From positions 2,480,001-2,544,000 of the forward strand of contig NZ_CP080332.1 in the NCBI RefSeq assembly GCF_019456655.1: a stretch of DNA of 64,000 nt. Reading direction: 5' to 3'. The DNA comes from Mycolicibacterium diernhoferi. GTDB lineage: Bacteria > Actinomycetota > Actinomycetes > Mycobacteriales > Mycobacteriaceae. Below the pieces are notes generated by a model. It was given only the letters and a program-made list of their open reading frames with translations. It was not told where the DNA came from and did no database searches. The position numbers and the translations under genes were made by a program. Position 1 is the first letter of the stretch, and every line of letters begins with the position of its first letter. This document shows positions 16,071 to 26,316 of the stretch, piece after piece.

Positions 16071-16804
16071 CCCGGCCGGCGGTCCGGGTGAGCGGGCTGG
16101 GGCACGTCTACCCCGACGGGCACCGGGCGCTGGACGGCGTGGATCTCGAGGTGTCCGAGGGGGAGCGGGTCGCCATCCTCGGACCGAACGGGGCCGGTAA
16201 GACCACGCTCATGCTCTCGCTCAACGGTGTCCTGACCCCGACCCGGGGCAGCGTGACGATCGGCGAGACCATCTTGTCGCGCAAGACCGTCCGGGAGATC
16301 CGCCGGCGGGTGGGTCTGGTCTTCCAGGACCCCGACGACCAGTTGTTCATGCCGACTGTCGGCCAAGATGTCGCGTTCGGGCCGGCCAATTTCGGGGTGG
16401 GCGGTGCGGAGTTGACCCGCCGGGTCGCCGAGGCACTGGCCGCGGTCTCGATGACCGAGCACGCCGACCGTAGTCCCGCGCACCTGTCACTCGGTCAGCG
16501 TCGCCGGGCCGCCCTGGCCACCGTGCTGGCCTGCCACCCCGACATCCTGGTGCTCGACGAACCGTCGGCCAATCTGGACCCGCAGGCCCGGCGTGAGCTC
16601 GCCGAGACACTGTCCGGGTTGACGGCCACCATGCTCGTGGTCACCCACGATCTGCCGTACGCCGCCCAATTGTGCACCCGCGCAGTGATCCTGGACGGCG
16701 GTCGGGTGGTCGCGGACGGCGCGATGGCCGACGTGCTGGGTGACGCCGGGTTGCTGGCCGCGCACCGACTCGAACTGCCCTGGGGCTTCAGCGTGTGTCG
16801 GTGA
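16067..16804 (+). CDS. cbiO: Cobalt/nickel ECF transporter ATPase CbiO
   Basis: ABC ATPase of 245 residues. Walker A is GPNGAGKTT (about residues 41-49), the Q-loop is [10 protein letters not shown], the signature is [12 protein letters not shown] and Walker B is [12 protein letters not shown], with the switch histidine in VVTHDLPYA. It works as the cytoplasmic motor of CbiMNQ. In M. tuberculosis the corresponding locus has a single-polypeptide NiCoT permease (NicT), so this genome uses a different transporter type. The last 17 bases overlap the 3' end of mtr on the other strand. Confidence 0.93.
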   Translation: MTRPAVRVSGLGHVYPDGHRALDGVDLEVSEGERVAILGPNGAGKTTLMLSLNGVLTPTRGSVTIGETILSRKTVREIRRRVGLVFQDPDDQLFMPTVGQDVAFGPANFGVGGAELTRRVAEALAAVSMTEHADRSPAHLSLGQRRRAALATVLACHPDILVLDEPSANLDPQARRELAETLSGLTATMLVVTHDLPYAAQLCTRAVILDGGRVVADGAMADVLGDAGLLAAHRLELPWGFSVCR

Positions 16805-18188
16805 GACCCAGCAACGCGTTCTCGACCACCTCCGGCAACGCCGGGTGGATCCAATACTGGCCGGTGGCAACCTCTCTGGCGGTCTGGCCGAAGCTGATCG
16901 CCTGGATCAGCGGCTGGATGATCGACGAGGCCTGATGTCCCATGATGTGCGCCCCGAGCAGCTTGCCGGTGGCGCGGTCGCCGATCAGCTTGGCGATCCC
17001 GGTTTCGTCTTCCATCGCCCACCCGTAGGCGGTGGAGCTGTAGTCCTGCACCTTCACCACGACGTCGTAACCGGCCTCGCGGGCCTGCGCCTCGGTGAGC
17101 CCGACGGTCGCCAGCTGCGGGTCGGTGAACACCGCCGAGGGCACGAACCGGTGATCGCTGGCCACCATCGCCGCGGTGTCGTCCCAGTCGCGCAGCAGGT
17201 TGTGCCGGACCACCCGCATCTCGTGATTGGCCACATGCTTGAGCTGGTAGGGCGAGGACACATCGCCCAGCGCGTACACCCCGCGCGCGGTGGTGCGTTG
17301 GTACTCGTCGACCACCACCCGGCCGTTCTCGACCCGCACGCCGGCCCGCTCGGCGTCCAGCAGATCGCCGTTGGGCCGGCGCCCGGTGGCCACCAGCAGG
17401 GTGTCGGCGGTCAACTCGGTGCCGTCATCGAGCTCGAGCACCACCCCGTCACCCTGATGAGGCCGTGACCCGACCACGTTGACGTGGGTGCGCAGATCCC
17501 ATTTGGCCGCGGCCAGATCGGTGTACCGGTGGCAGAGCGTCTCGTCGCAGTGGGTCAGCATGCCGGGTCCGCGCACCACGATGGTGACCCGGACACCGAG
17601 CGCGGAGAACACGTGCGCGAACTCCGCGGCCACGAATCCGCCACCGACGATCACCATGTGTTCGGGTAACTCGCCGATCCGCATGATGTCGTCGCTGGTG
17701 TAGTACCGCACACCGCATTCGGCGATGGCCGGTGGCACCACCGCGCGGGCGCCGGCGGCGAGCACCACCTGATCGGTACTGAACTCCGCGCCGTCCTCGG
17801 TGCGCAGCGTGTAGCGACCGTCGGCGGTGCCGGTGAACCGGGTGTGGCTGCGGTAGACGTCGATATTGGCCAGGCTGCGTTTGTACGCCTCGCCGCCCGC
17901 GGCGATCGGGTCGATCCGGCCGAACACCCGGGCGACGATGTCGGGCCAGCGGACCTTGTCGATGTGGGCATCGATGCCGTAGCGGGCGCTCTCCCGCACC
18001 GTCTGGGCCACCTCGGCTGCGTAGACGAACATCTTCGTCGGAATGCAGCCGACGTTCAGGCAGGTACCACCGAAGGTGCCCTGCTCGCAGATCGCGATCC
18101 GCATGTCCCGGTAGCGGGGGTCGAAATCCGGGTCCGGGATGCTGTTGCCCGAACCGGTTCCGATGATCGTCAGGTCGTAATGCTCCAC
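16788..18188 (-). CDS. mtr: Mycothione reductase
   Basis: Cytoplasmic FAD- and NADPH-dependent disulfide reductase that regenerates mycothiol from its disulfide. The 466-residue sequence shows the FAD-binding start [13 protein letters not shown], the redox pair C43/C48 in [13 protein letters not shown], the NADPH-binding [13 protein letters not shown], the second FAD motif GVYALGDV and the C-terminal [12 protein letters not shown] with the catalytic His-Glu. GTG at 18188 has AAGGACGG upstream as ribosome-binding site and gives the expected length. It follows the lipase-like gene by 11 bases on the same strand. Confidence 0.95.
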   Translation of the reverse strand: MEHYDLTIIGTGSGNSIPDPDFDPRYRDMRIAICEQGTFGGTCLNVGCIPTKMFVYAAEVAQTVRESARYGIDAHIDKVRWPDIVARVFGRIDPIAAGGEAYKRSLANIDVYRSHTRFTGTADGRYTLRTEDGAEFSTDQVVLAAGARAVVPPAIAECGVRYYTSDDIMRIGELPEHMVIVGGGFVAAEFAHVFSALGVRVTIVVRGPGMLTHCDETLCHRYTDLAAAKWDLRTHVNVVGSRPHQGDGVVLELDDGTELTADTLLVATGRRPNGDLLDAERAGVRVENGRVVVDEYQRTTARGVYALGDVSSPYQLKHVANHEMRVVRHNLLRDWDDTAAMVASDHRFVPSAVFTDPQLATVGLTEAQAREAGYDVVVKVQDYSSTAYGWAMEDETGIAKLIGDRATGKLLGAHIMGHQASSIIQPLIQAISFGQTAREVATGQYWIHPALPEVVENALLGLTDTR

Positions 18189-18199
18189 GCGGGCCGTCC

Positions 18200-19210
18200 T
18201 TATCCGGTTTGTGGTGAGGTCTGTTGTGGTGAGGTCGTCGTGGGCCCGGTCCGGAGATATCCGTCCAACCAGGTGTCGAGTTCGCGGTAGGCCACCGACC
18301 GGGGCTGGGCCAGCGACAGGAAGACGTCGTGTTTGGCATCGGGGATCGGCACCACGGTGAGCCGGTTGCCGACACACCCGGCCCAGCGGGCGATCTGGGT
18401 GACGTCGAGCACCGCGTCGCCGCGCTGGATGAGATCGGGGTCACCGGCCTCGGTGACACTGTGATCCGAACGCAGGATCAGGCTGGGCACCCCGACGTCC
18501 AGGCCGCGGTGCAGCCGCTTCTGGGCGCGCCGGACCGCGTTGATCCAGCCGAAGGTGACCGGGAATCCGCCGACCGGCTTCCATTCCAGGTTGTACTCGA
18601 ACTCCCCGTGGTAGTCGCGGTGCAGGCTGGTGCCGTACCCGCCCGGGGTCGGCTTGCGCACCACCTGGGTGCGCCGGAACCTGGCCAATGCCATCAGCGC
18701 GGCCGAGGTCGGCGGCGTGCGCAGGATGGCCGGCCCGTGCAGATCGAAGAAGGGGCTGTTGAGCACCAGGCCGCTGATCGGGCCGGTGGCGTTGCGCCGG
18801 CGCAGCCGGTCCAGCCACAGCGTCACGATCAGCCCGCCGGCGGAATGCCCGTACACCAGCGTGTCGGTGGAGCCGATCACGTCCAGCGCCGCCCGCAGCG
18901 CGGTGTCGTAGTGCGCCAGGTCGGAGGTGAAGTGCGGGGTCTGGCCCTCGCGCCGGGACCGACCGCATTTGGGCAGGTCCAGCGCGTAGACGGTGAAGCC
19001 CCGGCCGGCCAGGTGATCCGCCAGCTCGGTATGGAAGAAGTAGTCGGTGTAGCCGTGCACCAGGAGCACGGCGCGCTCGCCGCCCCGGTGTGGCGGTTCG
19101 CCCCGGCACACCAGGGTGGCGACCAGCTCGCCCTCCCCGTCGGGGTCGGCGCCCAGGGCCAGCGGCCGCTGGCGATAGCCAGGTAAGACGTCGGGCTCCC
19201 AGCCGGTCAC
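18200..19210 (-). CDS. Alpha/beta hydrolase (monoacylglycerol-lipase-like)
   Basis: A 336-residue serine hydrolase of the Hydrolase_4/lysophospholipase group, similar to Rv2854. It has [13 protein letters not shown] (oxyanion region), the nucleophile elbow GHSAGG in [12 protein letters not shown] and the late catalytic histidine in [13 protein letters not shown] 19210 is chosen because a TAGAGT -10 element lies 7 bases upstream on the minus strand; a longer form from GTG 19252 is possible. The C-terminus contains a small tandem peptide duplication (TSPQQ-TSPQ) coded by a 13-base direct repeat. Probably co-transcribed with mtr. Confidence 0.85.
   Translation of the reverse strand: MTGWEPDVLPGYRQRPLALGADPDGEGELVATLVCRGEPPHRGGERAVLLVHGYTDYFFHTELADHLAGRGFTVYALDLPKCGRSRREGQTPHFTSDLAHYDTALRAALDVIGSTDTLVYGHSAGGLIVTLWLDRLRRRNATGPISGLVLNSPFFDLHGPAILRTPPTSAALMALARFRRTQVVRKPTPGGYGTSLHRDYHGEFEYNLEWKPVGGFPVTFGWINAVRRAQKRLHRGLDVGVPSLILRSDHSVTEAGDPDLIQRGDAVLDVTQIARWAGCVGNRLTVVPIPDAKHDVFLSLAQPRSVAYRELDTWLDGYLRTGPTTTSPQQTSPQTG
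18209..18236. repeat. 13-base tandem direct repeat in a gene 3' end
   Basis: TTGTGGTGAGGTC occurs at 18209-18221 and again at 18224-18236 (15-base period), duplicating five codons at the C-terminus of the hydrolase without breaking the frame. Confidence 0.8.
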
Positions 19211-19217
19211 GTCAGCC

Positions 19218-19223
19218 ACTCTA
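19218..19223 (-). promoter_or_regulatory. -10 element of the lipase-like gene
   Basis: Reads TAGAGT on the minus strand, 7 bases before the GTG at 19210; supports a leaderless message. Confidence 0.5.
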
Positions 19224-19265
19224 GTGACCCGCACAGCCCGGGCGCCTGCCACGTCGGCGGCGGGA

Positions 19266-19271
19266 TAACCT
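19266..19271 (+). promoter_or_regulatory. -10 element of mqo
   Basis: TAACCT, 6 bases before the GTG at 19278; supports a leaderless mqo message. Confidence 0.5.
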
Positions 19272-19277
19272 TAGTGC

Positions 19278-20771
19278 GTGTCTGACACGAAAGTAGCTAA
19301 GACAGACGTGGTGCTCGTCGGCGCGGGAATCATGAGCGCCACTCTCGGCGCCCTGCTGCGTCTGGTGGAACCCGACTGGTCGATCACGTTGATCGAACGC
19401 CTCGACGGCGCCGCCGCCGAGAGCAGCGATCCGTGGAACAACGCCGGTACCGGGCACTCCGCGCTGTGCGAGCTGAACTACACGCCGCAGAAGTCCGACG
19501 GCTCGATCGACACCGCCAAGGCGATCACGGTCAACGAGCAGTTCCAGGTCTCCCGCCAGTTCTGGGCCTACGCCGTCGAGAACGGTGTGCTGCCCGACGT
19601 GCGTAACTTCCTCAACCCGATTCCGCACGTGAGCTTCGTGCAGGGGGCATCCAACGTCGAGTACCTGCGGGCCCGCTACGACGCGCTGGTGAGCAACCCG
19701 CTGTTCTCGACGATGGAGTTCATCGACGACCGCGACGAGTTCACCCGCCGGCTGCCGTTCATGGCGGCCAAGCGCGACTTCAGTGAGCCGGTCGCGCTGA
19801 ACTGGACCCAGGCCGGCACCGACGTGGACTTCGGATCGCTGTCGCGCCAGCTGCTCGGCTACTCGGCGAGCCAGGGGATGACGACGCTGTTCGGCCACGA
19901 CGTGCGCGATCTGCGTCAGGGCTCCGACGGCACCTGGACGGTCAAGGTCGTCAACCGGCGCACCCGGGCCAAGAGCACCATCAACGCCAAGTTCGTGTTC
20001 GTCGGCGCCGGCGGCGGCGCGCTGCCGCTGCTGCAGAAGGCGGGCATCAAGGAGGCCAAGGGCTTCGGCGGCTTCCCAGTCGGTGGTGCGTTCCTGCGCA
20101 CCGGCAATCAGGACCTGACCGCCGACCATCAGGCCAAGGTGTACGGCCTGCCGCCGCTGGGCGCCCCGCCGATGTCGGTGCCGCACTTGGACACCCGGGT
20201 GATCAACGGGAAGTCCTGGCTGCTGTTCGGCCCGTTCGCCGGCTGGTCGCCGAAGTTCCTCAAGCAGGGCAAGATCACCGACCTGCCGCTGTCGGTCAAG
20301 CCCAACAACCTGGCCTCGATGCTGGGCGTGGGTCTGACCGAAACCGGACTGTTGAAGTACCTGATCGGGCAGCTGCTGCTCAGCGAGAGCGACCGGGTCG
20401 ACACCCTGCGGGAATTCGCCCCCAGCGCAGTCGATTCCGATTGGGAGCTGGACGTGGCCGGGCAGCGGGTGCAGGTCATCCGGCGCAAGGGCGCCGGCGG
20501 TGTGCTGGAGTTCGGCACCACCGTGCTCAGCGCCGCCGACGGCAGCATCGCCGGCCTGCTGGGCGCCTCCCCGGGCGCCTCGACCGCGGTGCCGGCCATG
20601 CTGGAGGTGATGGAGCGCTGCTTCGCCGACCAGTACCAGGGCTGGCTGCCCAAGCTCAAGGAGATGATCCCGTCGCTGGGCACCAAGTTGTCCGGCGAAC
20701 CCGCCCTGTTCCGCGAGGTCTGGGACTGGGGTACCAAGGTGCTCAAGCTGGACGAATCCGCGTCCGTGTGA
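19278..20771 (+). CDS. mqo: Malate:quinone oxidoreductase
   Basis: FAD-dependent, membrane-associated enzyme that oxidises malate to oxaloacetate and passes electrons to menaquinone; similar to Rv2852c. The 497-residue length is normal. Visible blocks include the FAD motif [17 protein letters not shown] at about residues 10-26, the MQO signature [22 protein letters not shown], and [19 protein letters not shown] further on. GTG start is set by the -10 element and by the immediate FAD-binding strand. Its divergent neighbour is the lipase-like gene. Confidence 0.95.
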   Translation: MSDTKVAKTDVVLVGAGIMSATLGALLRLVEPDWSITLIERLDGAAAESSDPWNNAGTGHSALCELNYTPQKSDGSIDTAKAITVNEQFQVSRQFWAYAVENGVLPDVRNFLNPIPHVSFVQGASNVEYLRARYDALVSNPLFSTMEFIDDRDEFTRRLPFMAAKRDFSEPVALNWTQAGTDVDFGSLSRQLLGYSASQGMTTLFGHDVRDLRQGSDGTWTVKVVNRRTRAKSTINAKFVFVGAGGGALPLLQKAGIKEAKGFGGFPVGGAFLRTGNQDLTADHQAKVYGLPPLGAPPMSVPHLDTRVINGKSWLLFGPFAGWSPKFLKQGKITDLPLSVKPNNLASMLGVGLTETGLLKYLIGQLLLSESDRVDTLREFAPSAVDSDWELDVAGQRVQVIRRKGAGGVLEFGTTVLSAADGSIAGLLGASPGASTAVPAMLEVMERCFADQYQGWLPKLKEMIPSLGTKLSGEPALFREVWDWGTKVLKLDESASV

Positions 20772-20784
20772 CGGGGGCCGCGCC

Positions 20785-21246
20785 ATGACGGTTGCGCTGC
20801 GCCGCAGCTGGGCCAAGGACCTGGACGCCGCCACCCTCTACCAGCTGCTCAGGCTGCGGGTCGAGGTGTTCGTGGTGGAGCAGGCCTGCCCGTATCCCGA
20901 GCTCGACGGTCGCGACCTGCTGGCCGAAACCCGCCACTTCTGGCTGGAAGGTGATGACGGTCAGGTGATCTCGACGTTGCGGTTGATGGAGGAACACCCT
21001 GGCGGGGAGAAGGTTTTCCGGATCGGGCGGGTGTGCACCAAACGCGCCGACCGCGGCCGGGGGCACACCACCCGGTTGATGCAGGCCGCGGTCGCCGAGG
21101 TGGGTAATCACCCGTGCCGCATCGACGCGCAGACCTATCTGCAGGACATGTACGGCGCGCTCGGGTTCGTCCGGGACGGTGAGGAATACACCGAAGACGG
21201 CATCCCGCATGTGCCGATGATCCGGCCGGGAGCGGTGAACCTATGA
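20785..21246 (+). CDS. GNAT family acetyltransferase (ElaA-like)
   Basis: A 153-residue GNAT of the ElaA type, similar to Rv2851c. [23 protein letters not shown] is the ElaA N-terminal signature, [20 protein letters not shown] holds the acetyl-CoA loop (RGRGHT) and [28 protein letters not shown] is the characteristic C-terminus. Substrate unknown. It follows mqo by 13 bases and overlaps the chelatase gene by 4 bases. Confidence 0.88.
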   Translation: MTVALRRSWAKDLDAATLYQLLRLRVEVFVVEQACPYPELDGRDLLAETRHFWLEGDDGQVISTLRLMEEHPGGEKVFRIGRVCTKRADRGRGHTTRLMQAAVAEVGNHPCRIDAQTYLQDMYGALGFVRDGEEYTEDGIPHVPMIRPGAVNL

Positions 21247-23099
21247 CCGTGGTGCACTATCCGTTCAGCGCGCTGGTCGGGCATGAGCGGCTGCGGCTGG
21301 CGCTGGTGCTGTGCGCGGTCCGCCCCGATATCGGCGGCGTGCTGATCCGCGGGGAGAAGGGGACCGCCAAGTCCACCGCGGTCCGGGCGCTGGCAGCGGT
21401 GCTGGCCCAGGTCGACGACGGCGCGCGGCTTGTCGAGTTGCCGATCGGGGCGACCGAGGACCGGGTGGTGGGCTCGCTGGATCTGCAGAAGGTGCTGCGC
21501 GACGGCGAGCACGCGTTCTCCCCGGGACTGCTGGCCCGCGCGAACGGCGGGGTGCTCTACGTCGACGAGGTCAACCTGCTGCACGACCATCTGGTCGACG
21601 TGCTGCTCGACGCGGCGGCGATGGGCCGGGTGCACATCGAACGCGACGGCGTATCGCATTCCCACGATGCCCGTTTCGTGTTGATCGGCACCATGAACCC
21701 CGAAGAGGGCGAGTTGCGTCCGCAGTTGCTGGACCGGTTCGGGCTGACCGTCGACGTGGCCGCCTCCCGCGATGTCGATGTCCGTGTCGAGGTGATCCGC
21801 TCGCGGATGGCCTTCGAGGCCGACCCGGCGGGCTTCGCCGCCCGGTACGCCGACAGCGATGCCGAGCTGGCCCGCCGCATCGCCGGGGCCCGTGCGGCCG
21901 TCGGCGATGTGGTGTTGGGCGACAACGAGTTACGTCGCATCGCGGCGCTGTGCGCGGCCTTCGACGTGGACGGTATGCGTGCCGACCTGGTGGTGGCGCG
22001 CACCGCGGTGGCACATGCGGCCTGGCGGGGGAGTGACGCCGTCGAGGAGCAGGACATCCGGGTGGCGGCCGAACTGGCGCTGCCGCACCGGCGTCGCCGC
22101 GACCCGTTCGACGACCCGGGCCTGGATCCCGAGCGCCTCGACGATGCATTGGCCCAGACCGCAGACGGCCCCGAGGATCCCGAACCCGATCCGGAACCGC
22201 CCGGCGGCGGATCAGATGCTCCCGGGGAGATGCAGACCGACGGTCGGCCCGGTGAGCCGTCGCAGACCGAGAAACCGGCCGGCACGCCGCAGACCCGCTC
22301 CAGCGCACCGCCCTCGGCGGCCTTCCGGACCAAGGCGCTGGTGGTGCCCGGTGTCGGCGAGGGTGCACCGGGGCGGCGCTCCCGGGCGCGCAACCGCACC
22401 GGCAGCACCGTCGGTTCCACCGATGTGCCCGGCGAGGGTCATGGCACCCACCTGTTCGCGACCGTGCTGGCGGCGGTCAACAACCAGCGCCACGCGGGCC
22501 GGCCGCAGGTGCGGCCCGACGATGTGCGGCGCGCGGTGCGGGAAGGGCGGGAAGGCAACCTGGTCATCTTCGTCGTCGACGCATCCGGGTCGATGGCCGC
22601 GCGGGACCGGATGGCCGCGGTCGGCGGCGCCGCGCTCTCGCTGCTGCGCGACGCCTACCAGCGCCGTGACAAGGTCGCGGTGATCACCTTCCGCGGTCAG
22701 CGTGCCGATCTGCTGTTGCCGCCGACCTCCTCGGTGTACATCGCCGGGCGGCGGCTGGCACGGTTCGACACCGGCGGCAAAACCCCACTGGCCCAAGGCC
22801 TGCTGGCGGCCCGCGATGTGGTGCTGCGGGAGAAGGCGCGCGACCGTGCCCGGCGCCCGCTGGTGGTGGTGCTCACCGACGGCCGGGCCACCGGTGGGCC
22901 GGACCCGCTGGGGCGGACCCGTGCCGCGGCCGGGCTGCTCGTCGCCGAGGGTGCCGCGGCCGTCGTGGTGGACTGCGAGACCTCTTTTGTGCGTTTGGGT
23001 TTGGCCGACGAGTTGGCCCGGCACCTGCACGCTCCCGCGGTGCGGCTGGCCCAACTGCAGGCCGGCGAGCTGACCTCGCTGGTCAAGACCGCTGCGTAG
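21243..23099 (+). CDS. Magnesium/cobalt chelatase, fused I and D subunits
   Basis: A 618-residue protein similar to Rv2850c. The N-terminal AAA+ part (about 1-290) has Walker [10 protein letters not shown], Walker [10 protein letters not shown] and the [20 protein letters not shown] sensor region, as in ChlI/BchI. An acidic, proline-rich linker (about 295-390) leads to a VWA domain with MIDAS motif DASGSMAAR near residue 443, as in ChlD. Neighbouring cobO, cobB and cysG indicate that it serves tetrapyrrole metallation, most likely cobalt insertion in cobalamin synthesis; a large CobN-type subunit would be needed and is not in the window. Confidence 0.85.
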   Translation: MTVVHYPFSALVGHERLRLALVLCAVRPDIGGVLIRGEKGTAKSTAVRALAAVLAQVDDGARLVELPIGATEDRVVGSLDLQKVLRDGEHAFSPGLLARANGGVLYVDEVNLLHDHLVDVLLDAAAMGRVHIERDGVSHSHDARFVLIGTMNPEEGELRPQLLDRFGLTVDVAASRDVDVRVEVIRSRMAFEADPAGFAARYADSDAELARRIAGARAAVGDVVLGDNELRRIAALCAAFDVDGMRADLVVARTAVAHAAWRGSDAVEEQDIRVAAELALPHRRRRDPFDDPGLDPERLDDALAQTADGPEDPEPDPEPPGGGSDAPGEMQTDGRPGEPSQTEKPAGTPQTRSSAPPSAAFRTKALVVPGVGEGAPGRRSRARNRTGSTVGSTDVPGEGHGTHLFATVLAAVNNQRHAGRPQVRPDDVRRAVREGREGNLVIFVVDASGSMAARDRMAAVGGAALSLLRDAYQRRDKVAVITFRGQRADLLLPPTSSVYIAGRRLARFDTGGKTPLAQGLLAARDVVLREKARDRARRPLVVVLTDGRATGGPDPLGRTRAAAGLLVAEGAAAVVVDCETSFVRLGLADELARHLHAPAVRLAQLQAGELTSLVKTAA

Positions 23100-23108
23100 G
23101 AGGCACCC

Positions 23109-23723
23109 ATGCCACAGGGACAACCACTGACCGTGCCGAACGACGGGCTGACCACCAAGGCCCGGCGCAACGCGCCGCTGCTGGCGGTACACACCGGGCC
23201 CGGCAAGGGAAAGTCGACCGCCGCGTTCGGGATGGCGTTGCGGGCCTGGAATCAGGGTTTCGACATCGCGGTGTTCCAGTTCGTCAAGAGCGCCAAGTGG
23301 AAGGTCGGCGAGGAGAGCGCATTTCGCGAGCTCGGCAAGCTGCACGACGAGCACGGCGTCGGCGGTCCGGTGCAATGGCACAAGATGGGCTCGGGCTGGT
23401 CGTGGACCCGTAAGCAGGGGTCCGAGGTGGACCACGCCGAGACCGCGCGCGACGGGTGGGCCGAGATCAGCCGCCGGATCGCCGAAGAGCGCCACGACTT
23501 CTACGTGCTCGACGAATTCACCTACCCGCTCAAATGGGGCTGGATCTCCGTGCACGAGGTGGTGGAGGTCCTCGGTAACCGGGGCGGCAACCAGCATGTG
23601 GTGATCACCGGCCGCGACGCCCCGCAGGAGTTGATCGAGGCCGCCGATCTGGTGACCGAGATGACCAAGGTCAAGCACCCGATGGACGCCGGTCGCAAGG
23701 GCCAGCGCGGCATCGAATGGTGA
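23109..23723 (+). CDS. cobO: Corrinoid adenosyltransferase
   Basis: Cytoplasmic CobA/CobO-type ATP:cob(I)yrinic acid a,c-diamide adenosyltransferase, 204 residues. The P-loop is HTGPGKGKSTAAFG (about residues 31-44), with FQFVKSAKWKVGEE and YVLDEFTYPLKWGW (Walker B-like) and the conserved VITGRDAPQELIEAADLVTEM near the end. It catalyses addition of the upper adenosyl ligand. GGAGGC precedes the ATG; the stop overlaps the cobB start. Confidence 0.95.
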   Translation: MPQGQPLTVPNDGLTTKARRNAPLLAVHTGPGKGKSTAAFGMALRAWNQGFDIAVFQFVKSAKWKVGEESAFRELGKLHDEHGVGGPVQWHKMGSGWSWTRKQGSEVDHAETARDGWAEISRRIAEERHDFYVLDEFTYPLKWGWISVHEVVEVLGNRGGNQHVVITGRDAPQELIEAADLVTEMTKVKHPMDAGRKGQRGIEW

Positions 23724-25084
23724 CCACCCCGGCGGTCGTCATCACCGCGCCCGCTTCGGGCAGCGGGAAGACCACGGTGGCAACGGGTTTGATGGGCGCC
23801 CTGCGGCGCGCCGGGCACCGGGTCGCGCCGTTCAAGGTCGGTCCCGACTTCATCGATCCCGGGTATCACGCACTGGCGACGGGTCGGCCGGGCCGCAACC
23901 TGGACCCGGTGCTGGTCGGCGAACCGCAGATCGGGCCGCTGTACCGGCACGGCGCCGCGGACTCCGACATCGCCGTCGTCGAAGGGGCGATGGGGCTGTT
24001 CGACGGCCGGATCTCCCCGGACGGGATCGGCCCGGCACAGGGATCGACCGCGCACGTCGCCGGACTGCTCGGCGCCCCGGTGCTGCTGGTGGTCGACGCG
24101 CGTGGTCAAAGTCACAGCGTCGCCGCTCTGCTGCACGGGTTTTCGACGTTCGACACCTCGATCCGGATGGCCGGGGTGATCCTGAACCGGGTCGGGACAC
24201 CGCGGCACGAGGCGGTGCTGCGCCAAGCCTGCGAACAGGTCGGGGTGCCGGTGCTCGGCGCCATCCCGCGGGCCGCCGAGTTGGAGGTGCCGTCGCGGCA
24301 TCTGGGTTTGGTGACCGCCGTCGAGTACGGCGCACTGGCCGAACGCGCGGTGGCCGCCATGACCGATCTGGTGGCCGAACACGTGGATGTCGCCGCCGTG
24401 GCGGCGGTCGCCACCGCCACGGTGAGTGCGCCCGCCTGGTCCCCGGAGACCGGTACCTCCAGCCCGGCTGTGACCGTCGCACTGGCCGCCGGACGGGCCT
24501 TCAGTTTCGGCTACGCCGAACACCGGGAACTGCTGGTCGCGGCCGGGGCCGATGTCGTGGACTTCGACCCGCTGGTCGATCCGCTGCCCGAAGACACCGC
24601 CGCGCTGGTCATCCCGGGCGGCTTTCCCGAACAGTTCACCGCCGAATTGTCGGCCAACGAGACGGTGCGCACCCAGATCCGGGCGCTGGCCGCGGCGGGC
24701 GCCCCGGTGCACGCCGAGTGCGCCGGGCTCACCTACCTGGTCGACGATCTCGACGGGGTGCCGATGTGCGGCGTGCTGTCCGGCTCGGCGCGGTTCACCG
24801 AGCGGCTCACCCTGGGCTACCGGGACGCGGTGGCGGTCACCGACTCGTCACTGCACACCGTGGGAGAGCGGGTCAGCGGGCACGAGTTCCACCGCACCGC
24901 GGTGACTTTCGGACAGGACTATCCGAGCGCCTGGGCGTTTCGCTCGGCCGCCGGACGCCACGCCGGCGACGGCGCCGTGCATCGCGGCGTGCACGCCGGC
25001 TACCTGCATACACACCCGGCGGCGCACCCACATGCCAGCTCCCGCTTCGTCGCCGCGGGCGCAACCTTTAAGCTCGGCGGGTGA
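23717..25084 (+). CDS. cobB: Cobyrinate (hydrogenobyrinate) a,c-diamide synthase
   Basis: Glutamine-dependent amidotransferase of 455 residues that amidates the a and c carboxylates of the corrin ring. The N-terminal ATP-binding domain starts with ITAPASGSGKTTVATGLM and carries VGPDFIDPGYH; the C-terminal amidotransferase domain has nucleophile cysteine in HAECAGLTYL and histidine in GYLHTHPAAHP. Like the aerobic-pathway enzyme CobB. ATG 23717 or GTG 23720 overlap the cobO stop. The stop overlaps the GTG of cysG. Confidence 0.95.
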   Translation: MVTTPAVVITAPASGSGKTTVATGLMGALRRAGHRVAPFKVGPDFIDPGYHALATGRPGRNLDPVLVGEPQIGPLYRHGAADSDIAVVEGAMGLFDGRISPDGIGPAQGSTAHVAGLLGAPVLLVVDARGQSHSVAALLHGFSTFDTSIRMAGVILNRVGTPRHEAVLRQACEQVGVPVLGAIPRAAELEVPSRHLGLVTAVEYGALAERAVAAMTDLVAEHVDVAAVAAVATATVSAPAWSPETGTSSPAVTVALAAGRAFSFGYAEHRELLVAAGADVVDFDPLVDPLPEDTAALVIPGGFPEQFTAELSANETVRTQIRALAAAGAPVHAECAGLTYLVDDLDGVPMCGVLSGSARFTERLTLGYRDAVAVTDSSLHTVGERVSGHEFHRTAVTFGQDYPSAWAFRSAAGRHAGDGAVHRGVHAGYLHTHPAAHPHASSRFVAAGATFKLGG

Positions 25085-26283
25085 CAGAGAACGCCTACCT
25101 GGTCGGCCTGCGTCTGGAAGGCCGCAAGGTCGTCGTGGTGGGCGGCGGCACGGTGGCCCAACGACGGTTGCCCCTGCTGATCGCCGCCGGCGCCGACGTC
25201 CACGTCATCGCCCGCGAAGCGACCCCCGCGGTGGAAGCCTTCCAGCCGATCACCTTGGCGTTGCGTGATTTCCGTGACGAGGATCTCGACGGTGCCTGGT
25301 ATGTGCTGGCCGCCACCGACGACCCGGACGTCAACGCGGCGATCGTGGCGGGCGCCGAGAGGCGGCGCATCTTCTGCGTGCGTGCCGATGTGGCCCGGGA
25401 GGGCACCGCCGTCACGCCGGCCACCTTCGACTACGAGGGCCTGTCGGTCGGCGTGCTGGCAGGCGGGGAGCACCGTCGCTCGGCCGCCATCCGCTCGGCG
25501 ATCCGTGACGCCCTGCAGCGCGGCCTGATCACCGACCGCGGCAGTGACGACGATGTGGTGCGCGAGGGGGTGGCGCTCGTCGGCGGGGGACCGGGCGACC
25601 CCGAACTGATCACGGTGCGTGGCCGACGGCTGCTGGCCCAGGCCGACGTGGTGGTCGCCGACCGGCTTGCCCCGCCGGAACTGCTCGCCGAGCTTGCGCC
25701 GCACGTCGAGGTGATCGACGCGGCGAAGATCCCGTACGGCCGCGCGATGGCGCAGGAGGCGATCAACAACGTCCTGATCGAACGGGCCAAGGAGGGCAAG
25801 TTCGTGGTCCGGCTCAAGGGCGGGGACCCGTTCGTGTTCGCCCGTGGCTACGAAGAGGTCATCGCGTGCGCCGAGGCCGGCGTCCCGGTGACCGTCGTCC
25901 CGGGTGTGACCAGCGCCATAGCCGTTCCCGCGCTGGCGGGCATTCCGGTCACCCATCGCCATGTGACACACGAGTTCGTGGTGGTCAGCGGGCATGTCGC
26001 GCCCGACCATCCCGAATCGTTAGTGAATTGGGATGCGCTGGCCGCGATGTCGGGCACCATCGTGTTGCTGATGGCCGTCGAACGAATCGAGCTCTTCGCC
26101 CAGGCACTGCTGGCGGGCGGTAGACCTGCGGATACACCCGTTATGGTGGTGCAGCACGGCACGACGGCCGCGCAACGGACATTGCGCGCGACGCTTTCCG
26201 ATGTCGGTGAGCGGGTGCGTTCGGAAGGGATTCGACCGCCGGCAATCATCGTGATCGGCGCCGTGGCAGGATTCGGTAACTAA
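25081..26283 (+). CDS. cysG: Uroporphyrinogen-III C-methyltransferase / precorrin-2 dehydrogenase
   Basis: A 400-residue two-domain enzyme of sirohaem and cobalamin synthesis, similar to Rv2847c. The N-terminal Rossmann part (about 1-150, VVVVGGGTVAQRRLPLL and the NAD-binding block) is the precorrin-2 dehydrogenase/ferrochelatase half; the C-terminal half is the SUMT methyltransferase with LVGGGPGDPELITVRG, VRLKGGDPFVFARG and TVVPGVTSAIAVPALAGIP. It is shorter than E. coli CysG because the dehydrogenase part lacks the full C-terminal helical region. GTG start overlaps cobB by 4 bases. Confidence 0.93.
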   Translation: MTENAYLVGLRLEGRKVVVVGGGTVAQRRLPLLIAAGADVHVIAREATPAVEAFQPITLALRDFRDEDLDGAWYVLAATDDPDVNAAIVAGAERRRIFCVRADVAREGTAVTPATFDYEGLSVGVLAGGEHRRSAAIRSAIRDALQRGLITDRGSDDDVVREGVALVGGGPGDPELITVRGRRLLAQADVVVADRLAPPELLAELAPHVEVIDAAKIPYGRAMAQEAINNVLIERAKEGKFVVRLKGGDPFVFARGYEEVIACAEAGVPVTVVPGVTSAIAVPALAGIPVTHRHVTHEFVVVSGHVAPDHPESLVNWDALAAMSGTIVLLMAVERIELFAQALLAGGRPADTPVMVVQHGTTAAQRTLRATLSDVGERVRSEGIRPPAIIVIGAVAGFGN

Positions 26284-26302
26284 AGGATTTCTAAGATTAC
26301 TG

Positions 26303-26308
26303 TAAAGT
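26303..26308 (+). promoter_or_regulatory. -10 element of efpA
   Basis: TAAAGT, 8 bases before the ATG at 26317, inside an unusually AT-rich stretch (26280-26310). Supports a leaderless efpA message. Confidence 0.5.
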
Positions 26309-26316
26309 AGCCCGGT

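Noticed and set aside
18200..18240. Frameshift at the hydrolase 3' end because of the tandem repeat
   Set aside because: The repeat period is 15 bases, so the frame is kept and the gene ends normally before mtr.
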